Made by a program: the position numbers and the translations under genes
Notes under the pieces: model-generated
Database searches by the model: none
Seen by the model: the letters and a program-made list of their open reading frames with translations, nothing else
What the model was told of the DNA's origin: nothing
Shown: in pieces, positions 26,101 to 38,553 of the stretch
Position numbering within the stretch: the stretch's first letter is position 1
How the letters are laid out: every line of letters starts with the position of its first letter
DNA from: Zerene cesonia
Taxonomy: Eukaryota > Arthropoda > Insecta > Lepidoptera > Pieridae
NCBI RefSeq assembly: GCF_012273895.1
Contig: NW_024045134.1
Location: 124,001-188,000, forward strand
Length of the DNA stretch: 64,000 bases
Reading direction: 5' to 3'

Positions 26101-29100
26101 GCTGGAAAATCGAACGCAATTGGTCACAGTTTGCCACATGGGACCGAAAGTGTTCATCAATTGTTCAGGGTTTATTAAAATAGATACGAATAGTCTTGGC
26201 GACAGTACTGAAGCGTACATAGAAGTTTTAGACGGTTCGAGGGTGCATCCAGAAACGTATGAGTGGGCGAGAAAAATGGCAGTGGACGCTTTGGAATACG
26301 AGGATGAAGATGCAAATCCTGCTGGAGCGCTGGAAGAGATTCTCGAAGCACCTGAGAGATTAAAAGATCTAGATCTGGATGCGTTCGCCGAAGAATTGGA
26401 AAGGCAAGGGTTCGGTAATAAGAGTATAACTCTATACGATATTCGTGCAGAATTGAACTCAAGGTATAAGGACCTTAGGGTGCCATATCGATCTCCGACG
26501 CCTGAAGAATTGTTCGATATACTAACGAAGGAATCGCCCGAGACATTTTACGTTGGAAAAATGGTGTTGGCTACTGTTGTAGGCATAACTCATAGGAAAC
26601 CACAAAGAGAGATGTTGGATCAGGCTAACCCTGTGAGGAATGATGAGACCGGCTTGTGGGAGTGTCCCTTCTGCCACAAAAACGATTTCCCTGAATTATC
26701 TGAGGTAAATATGACATTTATTTTCATACTAATCGTGTACATAAATGCGCTAACTTATAAGCTTTTTAATATATTTTTGTTTTGACGAATTTTTATTAGG
26801 CATTGTGATAGAGTTTTATAAGAAGTAACTGATTTTCGCAAATATTATTTCTACAACACCGATCATATTATTAAAATTGTACAATACAAGTTGCAACTGC
26901 TAAAGATATTTAAAAATAAATAGCTCTATCCGTTTGTGACACATATTTTCTAAAGATAAAATTTTATGAGTTTTAGGAAATACATACAAACAGTGATTAC
27001 GAATGGATATATGCTTTTTTTATTCTTTATTTTTATTATTCTTTTGACTGAAACAACATTTATTATATATTGTGTCTATAAATACAATAATTTTTCGCAA
27101 AATCAGGTGTGGAATCACTTTGACGCGGGCGCATGCCCCGGGCAGGCGACCGGCGTCCGGATCCGACTGGACAACGGCCTCTCCGGTTACATACACATCA
27201 AGAACTTGTCCGATCGGCACGTGACGGACCCGACGGAGCGCGTGCGCATCGGACAGACGATACACTGCCGTGTGCTGAAGATAGATGTGGAGAGGTTCTC
27301 GGTGGACTGCTCGTCCAAGTCGTCCGATTTGTTGGATAAGAACAATGAGTGGAGGTTTGTTGCACATAAATTAAGAATAAGTGAGTAGAATTTAGAGTTT
27401 TATACAAAAAAGGTTGTTAGAAGGTTCGTTTTCAATAACATTTCAATTAATTGTTTAATCATAATTATGTACAAGAATAAATTGATGAATAACGTAACAG
27501 TAACAGTAAACATGCAGAAAATAATCACGAAAAAAATTGTGTGCTTGTCTTAAACCATAATTATTGTAAAATATATGATTCCAACACTAGTAATATATAT
27601 ATAAATATATAATAGTAATTTAGTTACAGTTTTATAATAAATGCGTTCAGTAGCGAATGAATGTTATGAATATATCGAATTCCAGACCGAATAAAGACCC
27701 CTACTACGACCAAGATTCGGAAGAGAAAGACATACGAAAGGACAAAGAGAGCAAGCAGACCAAGGAGCGGATGCAGTACGTGAAGCGCGTCATCGTGCAC
27801 CCCTCCTTCAGAAACATCTCCTTCGTGGAGGCTGAGAAATTGATGGAGAAGATGGCGCAGGGAGAGGTCATTGTGAGGCCGAGTAGTAAGGTGGGTTATC
27901 TGTTAGGATGAAAAGAAAAATATAAAAAAATGTAACGTAAAGAATATGAGTATTTTTATGGATAAGTTTGATATGTTATTTTCATAAGGGTTTTTTTATC
28001 GTTATTTTTATATTGATTAATATCTGAATTAAATTGGTTACGGAATTGTGATATTTTGTTATTTTTTAGGGTTCAGATCATCTCACGGTAACTTGGAAAG
28101 TGGCGGAAGGCATTTGTCAACACATTGATGTTCGAGAGGAGGGCAAAGAAAACGCNNNNNNNNNNNNNNNNNNNNNNNNNNNNNNNNNNNNNNNNNNNNN
28201 NNNNNNNNNNNNNNNNNNNNNNNNNNNNNNNNNNNNNNNNNNNNNNNNNNNNNNNNNNNNNNNNNNNNNNNNNNNNNNNNNNNNNNNNNNNNNNNNNNNN
28301 NNNNNNNNNNNNNNNNNNNNNNNNNNNNNNNNNNNNNNNNNNNNNNNNNNNNNNNNNNNNNNNNNNNNNNNNNNNNNNNNNNNNNNNNNNNNNNNNNNNN
28401 NNNNNNNNNNNNNNNNNNNNNNNNNNNNNNNNNNNNNNNNNNNNNNNNNNNNNNNNNNNNNNNNNNNNNNNNNNNNNNNNNNNNNNNNNNNNNNNNNNNN
28501 NNNNNNNNNNNNNNNNNNNNNNNNNNNNNNNNNNNNNNNNNNNNNNNNNNNNNNNNNNNNNNNNNNNNNNNNNNNNNNNNNNNNNNNNNNNNNNNNNNNN
28601 NNNNNNNNNNNNNNNNNNNNNNNNNNNNNNNNNNNNNNNNNNNNNNNNNNNNNNNNNNNNNNNNNNNNNNNNNNNNNNNNNNNNNNNNNNNNNNNNNNNN
28701 NNNNNNNNNNNNNNNNNNNNNNNNNNNNNNNNNNNNNNNNNNNNNNNNNNNNNNNNNNNNNNNNNNNNNNNNNNNNNNNNNNNNNNNNNNNNNNNNNNNN
28801 NNNNNNNNNNNNNNNNNNNNNNNNNNNNNNNNNNNNNNNNNNNNNNNNNNNNNNNNNNNNNNNNNNNNNNNNNNNNNNNNNNNNNNNNNNNNNNNNNNNN
28901 NNNNNNNNNNNNNNNNNNNNNNNNNNNNNNNNNNNNNNNNNNNNNNNNNNNNNNNNNNNNNNNNNNNNNNNNNNNNNNNNNNNNNNNNNNNNNNNNNNNN
29001 NNNNNNNNNNNNNNNNNNNNNNNNNNNNNNNNNNNNNNNNNNNNNNNNNNNNNNNNNNNNNNNNNNNNNNNNNNNNNNNNNNNNNNNNNNNNNNNNNNNN

Positions 29101-30769
29101 NNNNNNNNNNNNNNNNNNNNNNNNNNNNNNNNNNNNNNNNNNNNNNNNNNNNNNNAATAGTAATTTAGTTACAGTTTTATAATAAATGCGTTCAGTAGCG
29201 AATGAATGTTATGAATATATCGAATTCCAGACCGAATAAAGATCCCTACTACGACCAAGATTCGGAAGAGAAAGACATACGAAAGGACAAAGAGAGCAAG
29301 CAGACCAAGGAGCGGATGCAGTACGTGAAGCGCGTCATCGTGCACCCCTCCTTCAGAAACATCTCCTTCGTGGAGGCTGAGAAATTGATGGAGAAGATGG
29401 CGCAGGGAGAGGTCATTGTGAGGCCGAGTAGTAAGGTGGGTTATCTGTTAGGGTGAAAAGATAAAGATTAAGATTAAAAAATGTAACGTAAAGCATATAA
29501 CGCGTATTTTTATGGGTAACTTTGATTTGTTATTTTTATAAGGGTTTTATAGTAATTTTATATTGATTAATATCTGAATTACATTGGTTAATGAATTGTG
29601 ATATATCGTTATTTTTTAGGGTTCAGATCATCTCACGGTAACTTGGAAAGTGGCGGAAGGCATTTGTCAACACATTGATGTTCGAGAGGAGGGCAAAGAA
29701 AACGCATTCTCGCTGGGTTTGTAACTTTTGTTTAATGTATGTCTGTCTTTTGATTTAAAATGATAGTACTATATAATATTATATTTTTTCATAAATAGGT
29801 CGCAGTCTTTGGATACAAGGGTCCGAATTCGAGGACTTGGATGAAATCATAGCACGATACGTGACTCCGATGGCGGGACACGCGCGAGATCTCATTGCTT
29901 ACAAATATTACAAGCCCCTAGGCGGCATGAGAGACAAGGCTGAGGAATTGCTTAAGGAGGAAAAATCAAAGAACGCAAATAAGATTCATTACGTCATTTC
30001 AGCTGCTAAAAACCATCCAGGTAGGTTCTTACTATCGTATTTGCCCAGAAACAAGTGCACGCACGAATACGTCTCGGTGACGCCGGACGGCTACAAGTTC
30101 AGGCAGAGAATGTTCGACTCGCTGGGCAGCTTGCTCAAATGGTTCAAAGAGCACTTCCGAGATCCACCGCCCAGCGGGACTCCCGTGCAGCGGACGCCCG
30201 CGCTGCGCACCCCGCACGGCGGCATGACCTCCACCATGTACCACACGCCGGCCGCGCACACGCCCGCATTCCACACGCCCGCGCACACGCCCGGCCCCGC
30301 CTATATCAACACGCCGTACACGCCCTCCGCGCAGACCCCGTACATGACGCCGTTCGCCACCACGCCGCGCCAGCCGGACTTCCTCACGCCCGTGGTGCCG
30401 CGCCACAAGGCGGTGCCCGCCTACACGGAGCCCTCCGACTGGCAGAAGGCGGCGGAGGACTGGGTGCGGCACCGGTCGCGCGACACGCCGAGCACGCCGC
30501 GCGAGGGCCGCACGCCGCGGGCGGACGCGCGCGCCACGCCGCGCCACGACGCCCGCGCCACGCCGCGCCACGACGCCCGTGCCACGCCGCGCCACGACGC
30601 GCGCGCCACGCCGCGCCACGACGCGCGAGCCACTCCGCGCCACGACGCGCGCGGCCACTCCTCGGGCCGCTCGTCGCGCGCGCACTCGGCGCGCTCCACG
30701 CCGCACACCAACACGTCGCCGCGCTCCATGTCGCTGGGGGACGCCACGCCGCTCTACGACGAGAACTAG
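17134..30769 (+). CDS. SPT6: Transcription elongation factor SPT6
   Basis: Twenty-four exons in phase: 17134-17172, 17265-17358, 17906-18105, 18393-18512, 18890-19047, 19217-19350, 19688-19803, 20007-20179, 20483-20636, 20875-21017, 21344-21478, 21911-22065, 22297-22418, 23161(or 23125)-23318, 23977-24142, 24389-24531, 24620-24714, 24906-25086, 25377-25563, 25772-26704, 27107-27354, 29231-29435, 29620-29716 and 29799-30769; 1708 aa (1720 with the longer exon 14; human 1726). Domains in order: acidic N-terminus; the KKSIFEIYEPSEL block; SPT6 core; YqgF-like fold (about 768-890); HhH (VCGLGPRKAQALIKLF); S1 (VWNHFDAGACPGQ...); tandem SH2 (VKRVIVHPSFRNISF, RPSSKGSDHLTVTWK); Thr-Pro-rich tail ending SLGDATPLYDEN. 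SPT6 is a histone chaperone travelling with RNA polymerase II, the tandem SH2 binding the phosphorylated linker of the largest subunit. Exons 22-23 also appear at 27686-28155, judged an assembly duplicate. Confidence 0.97.
21602..21780 (+). mobile_element. Diverged Helitron-like element in SPT6 intron 11
   Basis: Starts TCCTACTAATATGATAAATG CGAAAG, keeps ATGAAATTTGGTGTAGAGAT in the middle, and ends near GAAGCCGCGGTATAGAGTTA in place of the usual CTAGT. Clearly related to, but distinct from, the copies in the UNC-93 gene. Confidence 0.5.
22150..22177. other. Assembly gap of 28 N
   Basis: Lies in SPT6 intron 12. A short imperfect tandem array of about 16 bp (units like GCTGACCCAAAGTGGT, 22228-22285) follows within 50 bases and may be why the gap exists. 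Confidence 0.95.
22497..22622 (+). mobile_element. Degenerate Helitron-like fragment
   Basis: Carries CGGGAACGGCTGGACCGATT and ends CACGGGTGAAACTGCTAGTT, the terminal block of this element class. Preceded by a TA microsatellite at about 22466-22484. Confidence 0.4.
23403..23590 (+). repeat. Dispersed repeat with TTCATGGGCGGTGGTA tail
   Basis: Lies in SPT6 intron 14. Begins GGAGGCCCATATCC and ends with ATGTTCATGGGCGGTGGTAG followed by a CCATCAG block. The tail recurs at 25185-25265 (plus), and the whole unit is seen in reverse at 33160-33335. It looks like a SINE or retroelement 3' region common in Lepidoptera. Confidence 0.6.
25185..25270 (+). repeat. Tail copy of the GGGCGGTGGTA repeat
   Basis: AATGTTCATGGGCGGTGGTA, then CTCACCATCAGGCGAATCGC and an A-rich end. 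In SPT6 intron 18. Confidence 0.6.
27611..28155 (+). repeat. First copy of duplicated SPT6 exon 22-23 segment, ends at gap
   Basis: Holds exon 22 (27686-27890) and the first 86 bases of exon 23 (28070-28155). It is almost identical to 29156-29705: the exon differs by one silent base (GAC/GAT in the DP codon pair near the exon start), while the intron has small indels and substitutions. The copy stops exactly at the first N. Joining both copies in one mRNA would add 302 nt and shift the frame, so it is judged a second haplotype contig end, not an extra exon pair. Confidence 0.85.
28156..29155. other. Assembly gap of exactly 1000 N
   Basis: A round-number placeholder gap inside SPT6. Because the flanks overlap by about 545 bp, the true gap is probably negative in size. 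Confidence 0.97.
29156..29705 (+). repeat. Second copy of duplicated SPT6 exon 22-23 segment, begins at gap
   Basis: Starts with the first base after the Ns and repeats 27611-28155 from AATAGTAATTTAG to AAAGAAAACGC. It continues into the complete exon 23 and exon 24, so this copy was used in the gene model. Confidence 0.85.
30533..30652 (+). repeat. 24-bp minisatellite inside SPT6 coding sequence
   Basis: Five tandem units of GCCACGCCGCGCCACGAC plus six more bases, starting at 30533, 30557, 30581, 30605 and 30629, encode RATPRHDA repeats. The unit length keeps the frame. Differences between units are mostly at third positions (GCC/GCG, CGC/CGT/CGA, ACG/ACT). Confidence 0.95.
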
Positions 30770-31250
30770 AACGAAGACTGATGGAAAATTTTTATTTTTG
30801 TACGCACGTCCGACGCTCGCGTTCCGGCTTCGACGGGACCCCCCATCGCGGTACAGTGGCGCCTCCGTTCAACCTCCCTTCGACGCCCCACGCCTGCGAC
30901 GCATGCCGACGCGAATAGTTAGCAATGTTTCATACTGAGAGAGTCGCGGCACTCGCGTAGATAGATAAATCAACCAATATCTGTTACCGTTTCCATAGTA
31001 GCGGTTTGTGTCCATGTTTATTGTATTTTAGAATGACAATTGTATATTTTTTACGATACCAAGTTATTTGGTAGTAGTAGTTATTAACGACGGTTACGTT
31101 TCTCGAGCTAATGTATTTAACCATAGAAGCGTCATTTAAAATGTAATAGAGATTGCCTTACGATGGTTAGTGAATCGGTTCATCAAATAAATTCATGGCT
31201 AACGCTAGCTGGAACTGTAATAAAGATTACGACAATGTATTTTGCGTTTC
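30770..31250 (+). other. SPT6 3' UTR with poly(A) signals
   Basis: Follows the SPT6 stop codon. AATAAA occurs at 31186-31191 and 31219-31224, either of which would give a 3' UTR of about 0.45 kb. The first 150 bases remain GC-rich like the last exon, then composition drops to AT-rich. Confidence 0.6.
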
Positions 31251-32889
31251 ATTTTATATCCGAATTCACGCGTTTGTTGCTCTTGGCAGAAGTAAAAAAT
31301 GTAACTTACATGAACCAATAAATAAACAAAACAAGTGACAATAAGTTTTTTTACTGTAATTTTAAAAGCTAAAGTGTGTTCTCAATCACAACACATTAAT
31401 CTATGTTTGATTGAAACGTATGTATAAGCAAAACTGAGTCGTATTGATTATTATAGCAATTATTTATACATAACAATAGTCAAATTTATGACCTGACGAG
31501 GCAACATTCAATTCCTGTTTTAAAAAGGTGTGACTCTTGATATCTTAAAAGAATAAAAAACGACAACCATTAGTGACATTTACGTGAATAATGATTATCA
31601 TTCAAATTTGAATAGGCTCAAGGATTTTCTATAAAGGTTTTTAGAAGGAAAAACTTGTTGCGTGCTAATGTCACTGAAATTATTTTTGTATTTACAGTAC
31701 AACAGAGAAATGATAAGGAACAACATACAGTTTTTTCTTTGCGTTTAGGTTATTTAAGGACGCCATCTCAAAATAGATAGACATTCTTTTGTAGGAACAT
31801 TATATTATATAATTCTTCTACATAGCAAAATACGTGAATAAATATCGAATGGTTTTTGATGTTTTTAATGTTCTGACTTCTGAGATTATATGTATCATAT
31901 AGTATAGTATTATGTTATCTGTGTTATCATCATGTATTATTTATAATCTTCATTAGGTCGAATGGACTCGCCTATTGTGCTTTGGAATATAAACCTTTTT
32001 CTTCTATGTAAATTATTCTTAATTATCGTTTCGCCCGCGTTATCTAAATTTGATACGTACGTAAACCTTTTTGAATTTAACGCGAATAATATAAATAAAC
32101 AGATAGACCCGACGGAGGACCATGTTTTATTACATCTAGTTCTATATAATGTTAAGTACTACAACAATTTGACAAAATCTTATAGTTTTTTTTGTATTTA
32201 ATGAAGTCTTTAAATATTTTAAAAACATAAATAATAGAAAAAATCGATAATATATTTAGGCGAACGGCGCAGGTTTTTCAAGTATTTATCAAAATCTTGT
32301 CGAAAATATTTTTTATAAATTAATGAGTATTGTAACCATAAATGAAACACTATTTATAAATGATTGTAACGCCTACGATTATCAATAAATGTATATTATG
32401 CATTTGGCGGTTAAGGCCAAAAGTTTAAGAGCCGCAGTATGCAAATATCAACCTTGTCGGCATTGTTTTTATAATTCAAGTGTCACTTGAGTTATTGTAG
32501 GTCAAGTTATAACATTGAGATCTGTCTTAATCCAACCGTAAAATACAGCTGTGACAATTTCAGAAAGTGGGAAACACATTCTATTTACCTGTTATGTTTA
32601 TTACTGTGCATTCTGTTTATTCGCCTTTGGAAATAAATTATTTCTTCACACAATACATAGTTTATACAGGCAGTCACGGTGGCGGTCATTTTTTTATAAT
32701 ATGTAGTTGACTATATTTTCTTACCTTTCTTTCCTTTTCTGTACCCAAAGGTTAGAATTAAGTTAAGAACCCGATTTTATAATTGAAATTATCAGAGATT
32801 TGTATTTTTTGTTGCCGCTACACCAACAAATAAAATATTGAGGTTGAGCAACGGTTCGCACGGTCATAAATTGAACGGGTTCTTTCGGT

Positions 32890-33075
32890 CTTTGTTACAG
32901 TGGTGAGTGAAGATCCAAGGGGACCTGATATTGATCCCGGTGGGGAATCGTAAAAAAAAATATGTCGGTCTGGCAGGACACAGAAGGCTTATCACCGTTT
33001 TGTCCATAAAGAAAATCGATCTGTGAAACAGGTGTATATCATCTGGCCCACATCACACTATTTCCACCCCTTCAC
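32890..33075 (+). mobile_element. tRNA-derived SINE, family A (plus orientation)
   Basis: CAGTGGTGAGTG-type head, a diverged B box (ATTGATCCCGG), A-run, then GTCGGTCTGGCAGGACACAG and TCGATCTGTGAAACAGGTGT. Same order as the copy at 6415-6625 read on the minus strand. Confidence 0.65.
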
Positions 33076-33159
33076 TTTTTTTTTCTATAGCTTATTTGTA
33101 CGAACCCTTAGAGGCCGACCCATACTTGACTTGATTTTTATGTTAGAGCTGAATCTAAG

Positions 33160-33335
33160 CTGGTGGTTTACCTGATGGCAATCGATTATAACCGCCCATG
33201 AACATTTTAAGAAGAGAGTTCTCAGTAAATGCGTCTTTGGGATATGTAATAAGGAAAGGATTGACGACGGGGTTAAAGAAATGGTATGGATTTATAAGGT
33301 TGAGAAAAAGTAACAGGCCTCCGGTTCCCCCATTT
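33160..33335 (-). repeat. Reverse copy of the GGGCGGTGGTA repeat
   Basis: Contains TGATGGCAATCGATTATAAC CGCCCATGAACATTT and ends AGGCCTCCGG, the reverse complement of the layout at 23403-23590. Confidence 0.6.
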
Positions 33336-34037
33336 ATAGTTCAAAAGTAGTAGCATTCGCATGATACGGAATAACCTAATTCATGCCAAAGCGTACCCGA
33401 CCCGTAGTTGTGTGTACAACAATAGATATATACACCGTATAGTACACCATTTATTATACAAAATGCACTTATGTTGAAATAGATCGATTAACCTCGTGCT
33501 AAAATCCCTCAATTACTTTGAACGTGCCATTTAATATGATGTAAACATTTTTAGTATTGTAAAACTAATAACATCTGTCAATAATGATTTCAATTTAGAT
33601 TTCTTGCCTTTTATGGTTTGCTATACATATTGTTGGTATTTGAACACAATTGAACTTTTATAGACTACTATAGATCTACTTATTGAACTTTTATAAACTT
33701 TTATATACTACTATGTTGACATCTAAATGTAACTTACATTGTTGTTTATTAAGTGTATAATTTAAAATCGAATAATAATTGATGCTTTTATATTAAAGCA
33801 AGAATAAGTAGTTTGTCCAAAACATATATTATATGTTAAAGGAAAAATGTGTCTTCTATATTAGCTTCTTTAAATCGGATGTAATGCAACCTATCACATA
33901 TTATACAATAATTGTCTGAAGTCTAAGCTATTATTGTACTATTACTTTTTTCATTAACGTCGTTTAGGTCTCTTCAAACAAGAAAAGCAGTTTTGTTTAT
34001 GATATGAAACGTATCTGAAAATCGCTTATATTGACTT

Positions 34038-34243
34038 ACTAGCTGTGCCCCGCGGTTTCACCCGCGTAAGTCCGTATCCCGTAGGAATATCGGAATAAAA
34101 AGTTGCCTATATGTTATTCCAGTTATCCAGCTGTCTACGTACCAAATTTCATTGCAATTAGTTCAGTAGTTTTTACGTGAAAGAGTAACAAACATCCATA
34201 CATCCATACTTACAAAATTTCGCATTTATAATATTAATAGGAT
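34038..34243 (-). mobile_element. Helitron-like (Lep1-type) element
   Basis: Nearly intact. Plus strand starts ACTAGCTGTGCCCCGCGG and ends ATAATATTAATAGGATA; the core CGTAAGTCCGTATCCCGTAG and TTAGTTCAGTAGTTTTTACG match the other copies. Confidence 0.8.
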
Positions 34244-37200
34244 AGAACATAGAACACTAGAATACTTCGTTTTAAATGTATTATCGTCAGTGAGCTGATT
34301 ATGTTAGATGCTAAATAATTACACTAAATCCATAATTCTAAATAATACTTCAATAGTTGTTAATATCAGTATCTACCCAATAGGTATTTATATGTTATGT
34401 ACTAGGTACCGATTATAAAGATGTTTCAGGTCAAAATCTTGTGCATCTAGATTTCTATTGCTGGTTCTTTGATAGTGTGTTTTTTGGTGACAATAATGTG
34501 TGTACTATGTATTATTAGGTGGATGTGATTAAAAGCAGTCGGTGAATAAATCATACGAAAATACAAACGCACAGAGGATATTTTTAATGACATAATGATT
34601 TATTTTGATGAGATAGGATCAAAGTGAATCAAATAAAATTAGTTGGATAAAGTGAACATAACCGTATTCTGTATTATATGTTCTACGCAATTGTCATCGC
34701 AGTCTTCCAGAACCCACAAGTGAATAATAGCTTTGACAATGAAACCGTCTCAGCTGGCTCTTATTGCGCCATGTTGAATAGTTGGGGAGGTAACTGTGTA
34801 TGAATACTTTAAAATTGGATTAAAATTTTTGTGTAGTTGATCACATAAGAATACTGCAAAAATATAAATAGCTTATAAACATCTTGTATAAAGTAGCGAT
34901 ATTCCTTAGCTTAGAGAGCAATCTAGCATTTTTATTGATATACCTAGTAGGATTATGATAAACTTTTACAGCCTTTAGCACGTGTTTGCTTCTTAAATCA
35001 GTGTGTTCAGTTTATCCGCGCGATTCGAGAGACACGCATGCGCACATTTCTTGAACGAAGCCCGCGAATTTCGATTTAAATTTTTTTTTATTATTTTTGT
35101 TTTGTTATAATTGTGTGGAAATTGTAATTTAAAATATTTAAAGGGTTTGTATTTTCTAATTAGAAATTTTTACCAAGCCGCATTTATTAGCATTCCTAAT
35201 TTAGAAAAAAAAACATACATTGTAGACCATAAATATTGATAACGTCACTTTGGGTTACTTTAAATCTTTATGTCATTTTGGATGTACTAGAAAAATTTTG
35301 ATGATAGTTTTTTTTTACTGAATAAATTATATACATATATGCAAGCAATAAGCAGGCATAATATGTCGTTTAATGTTGTTAATTGTAACCTAACTCGCGA
35401 TATTACAAACTAAAAAATGGTGTTCCGAAAAATTTGCTTGCCCTAGAACTACTTTTTAAAAAAGTCGAACATATACCCCAATATTGTAATTTAATGATGT
35501 TTACAATTTTACGATGACACTACTCGTTTACCAAGTAGTATTATTAATTTTATGTTTGGTGACACATTCGTACATACATACAAAGACTGAGTGATGGTGT
35601 CTTTGTATGGTGTCCATATTCAGTTTCCATTTTTTGGCCATTTTCTACATAAAAAGGAAATAATTAGTTAAATGTTTTTTAACATTACGGTGTTCAAACT
35701 CGAAATATTTTTTTTGTAAAAGTATTACAAAATATAGTTTTGTCTGTATTTTACACGGTATTTATTACGCTTATAACACATATATGTACGTGTCTAATTT
35801 TATATACGAAAAGTAGATATAAATACAGGCAAAAATAAACATAAAATAATACGTTAAAGAAATTACTTTTTAATATTTCGATTTTCAAGTTAGATCTAGT
35901 TTGACCCTACATTGCGGTCGTGAATGTCACATAATGACCTTTCTCAGGAGTAATTAATTATTCCATCATATGTAAGCTGGTTATTTTACAAGGTGGCAGG
36001 ATGTTGATATAAAAGGTTTTGTTATCTAAATATATGTATATATTGTATATGACATCATTACTTTTACTTAAATACAGAGCAAAAATAATTACTACATAGG
36101 AAATTAAATGTAGCTGCTTGTCATAAAAAGTAAAAAGAACAAATACTTTTTTTTTTCAAGTGGAAGATGCATTGAAGCATACCCAAGGCCCTCGTGATTC
36201 GGGTCCTGAGTTGTCGAACTCCCATTATGTATAAAAGTCGACTATGTTCTTGTAAGCCGCTTTCTGGGTTGTGAGCTCCCATATACTACTCGTAACATTT
36301 TCTGTTGTGATTTATTGTAGTATTGTAAATAAGTAAGTCTGTTCTGTTTCCAGTTAATGACATATTTCATATACGTATACCAAGCTTATCTATATCTGTA
36401 CCTATATTTAATAAAACAGAAACCAGATCATTTCTGTATATAAATATTTTTTGAAAAGAGTAATTGTTATGCAATATGTTAGTAATTTGTTACGATGTCG
36501 CTGACGAAAAGCTGGTTTCTAATATTTGTGGATACATTAAACTTTAAACCGCATCGCCATTTCCCATCAGTCGATGTCTATTGTGGTCAACCGTAATCGA
36601 TTATAAAATATAGTATGATATTTGATTGACTTTTTTTGTATAAATCGACGAAAAACTAATAAAACTTCAAAGGCATCATTATGGGTACATGGCGGATTGA
36701 ATCATTATTTTAATACGACGTTATTATATGATAAATGTAGGTTTCGTTAAAAACAATGCTATACCTACAAATGTCAGTTGTTTAATAACTGTATAATGTA
36801 CCGACCTTTAATATACAAAGTACAGTTAATAACATTAGGTATTCTCTCGCCCGCGTGTTTTCCTGAGTAGAAAGTTCTGGCCCGCGAACTAAGTGCAAAT
36901 TCTGTCAGTCAATTCTTTCGCGCTGATACCTTTTACAATGTTTAAAATAAGTGTATCATTAAGCCTTGTGACAAACAGCTAAAGATCTGCGTATGAGTAG
37001 AGCAGCAGTAACCTTAGGAGTATTAAAATAACAAGTTTTTGTCAGTCACTTTCTTTGAAAATTTGACAATACAGTAAACCAGCGGATTGGTTAATTTCTT
37101 CACGATCGTGAAGTAACTAGTGAAATAACTGTAATCTGAAAAATTTCAAGTCGGAGGAAATTACTGCATTATCAATCCAATGACGGTTAATGCATTAATG

Positions 37201-37448
37201 ATACACTTATCTTAAACATTGTACAAGTAATCAGCCCGAACGGTATTTATTAGTCATGAAATCAGTTGGTAGCTTAATTTTAATTCCTATGTTTGTTTAG
37301 ATGGAAATCTGTGTTCATTAAAATTTCAGACAAATAAACGCGTAATTTTTTCCTTATTTTTTGCATTTTTTAATCCTGAAAACATTTTCGATGGAGAATT
37401 CGTTTTTACGCAGTATAAATTAAACTATTACAAAAATTTTACTCCAAT

Positions 37449-37486
37449 ACGGCCGCCGACATAATATGAGGTCGGCCGTTTTTTTT
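37449..37486 (+). other. GC-rich hairpin followed by a T run
   Basis: ACGGCC-GCC-GAC, a 10-base loop, then GTC-GGCCGT and eight T. The stem is split by a GCC bulge. It resembles a terminator-type structure in an otherwise AT-rich spacer; no adjacent gene was found. Confidence 0.35.
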
Positions 37487-38553
37487 AATTTAAATTAATT
37501 TACTTGTAATTGCAAGCTATCAAATGTAATGGAGATCGTCTTTAAAGGATATAGATTTACCTACAAGCCATAAAATACAAAATAATAAACACATTAGAAA
37601 CTTGTTTATTGTTATCTAAGGCGGATCCGACTGCGCCAATTTAGGTTAGGCCACGCTTTCGTATATTATTGCAATTATTTATTATATGGTGCTTGTACGC
37701 ATATGGTACGATCACTTATAAGGTCATATTATGAAACAAACTGTTTCTAAATTTAAATTGTTCTTTTATCAAATAATATAATAAAAGGTCTGGCTGCTGG
37801 TATATTCGAACCGCTTGATGAATGTTTGCGTACAAAAACCAAATAATATATGTTTAAAAATAAAATTTAATAAATGTTAAATATTTTTAAATAGTCGTCA
37901 CTTTTAATTCTGTATCTGTGTTTTGTAAGTGATGGGAGAAAATGTTTACATTTACATATGTTTATTTAACATTAAATTTCTTATTTAATAATGCTTTCCT
38001 TTAGATTCAGTATAATGCCATCATTTACTTAGACTTGCGTTATTACTGTCGTTTTTTATTAATTTTTATTACCCTTTTTTATTTTTCAATAGACTATCAA
38101 ATAAACTAAAATTTACTTTAATTTAGGCTTATAAGGTAGGCGTATAGCCTAGACTATAGGTTTATAATACTATCGACGTTGTCAAATATCATGAAGTGAT
38201 TAGTCAACCTTCGTGAATTAATTTGTCGTTACATATTATCATCATTATTTATTTATTTATTAGGTATATGATATTAATGGTTATGAGATAAATGAGGTTA
38301 TAATTAAAATTTAATTAATGAAAAATGTTTATAAAAATTCGGTATATTTGAAATTTCATGCAAGTAGTATTTTATGGATATTTAAAAAAATTTAACGACT
38401 TCCGTAGCCTCTCTATATCTGTATGACGTAATATTATTAATAATTTAATTATTAAATTTATCACTAAGATAACTAATTAAAATAAATAATTTATCAATAA
38501 GATAACTATGGAAATGGGTTTGGTAATATAACTTTCGAATCATTATCCTACTG

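Noticed and set aside
28100..29182. Long open frames spanning the N gap
   Set aside because: They consist almost only of N and are meaningless.
30032..30918. Long open frames on both strands over the last SPT6 exon, including Arg-rich and Ala/His-rich ones
   Set aside because: High GC removes stop codons in all frames; the frame ending GDATPLYDEN matches SPT6 and the others are shadows.
31962..32201. 79-residue open frame with a hydrophobic start
   Set aside because: AT-rich, no conserved features and no supporting poly(A) or splice signals; not distinguishable from chance.
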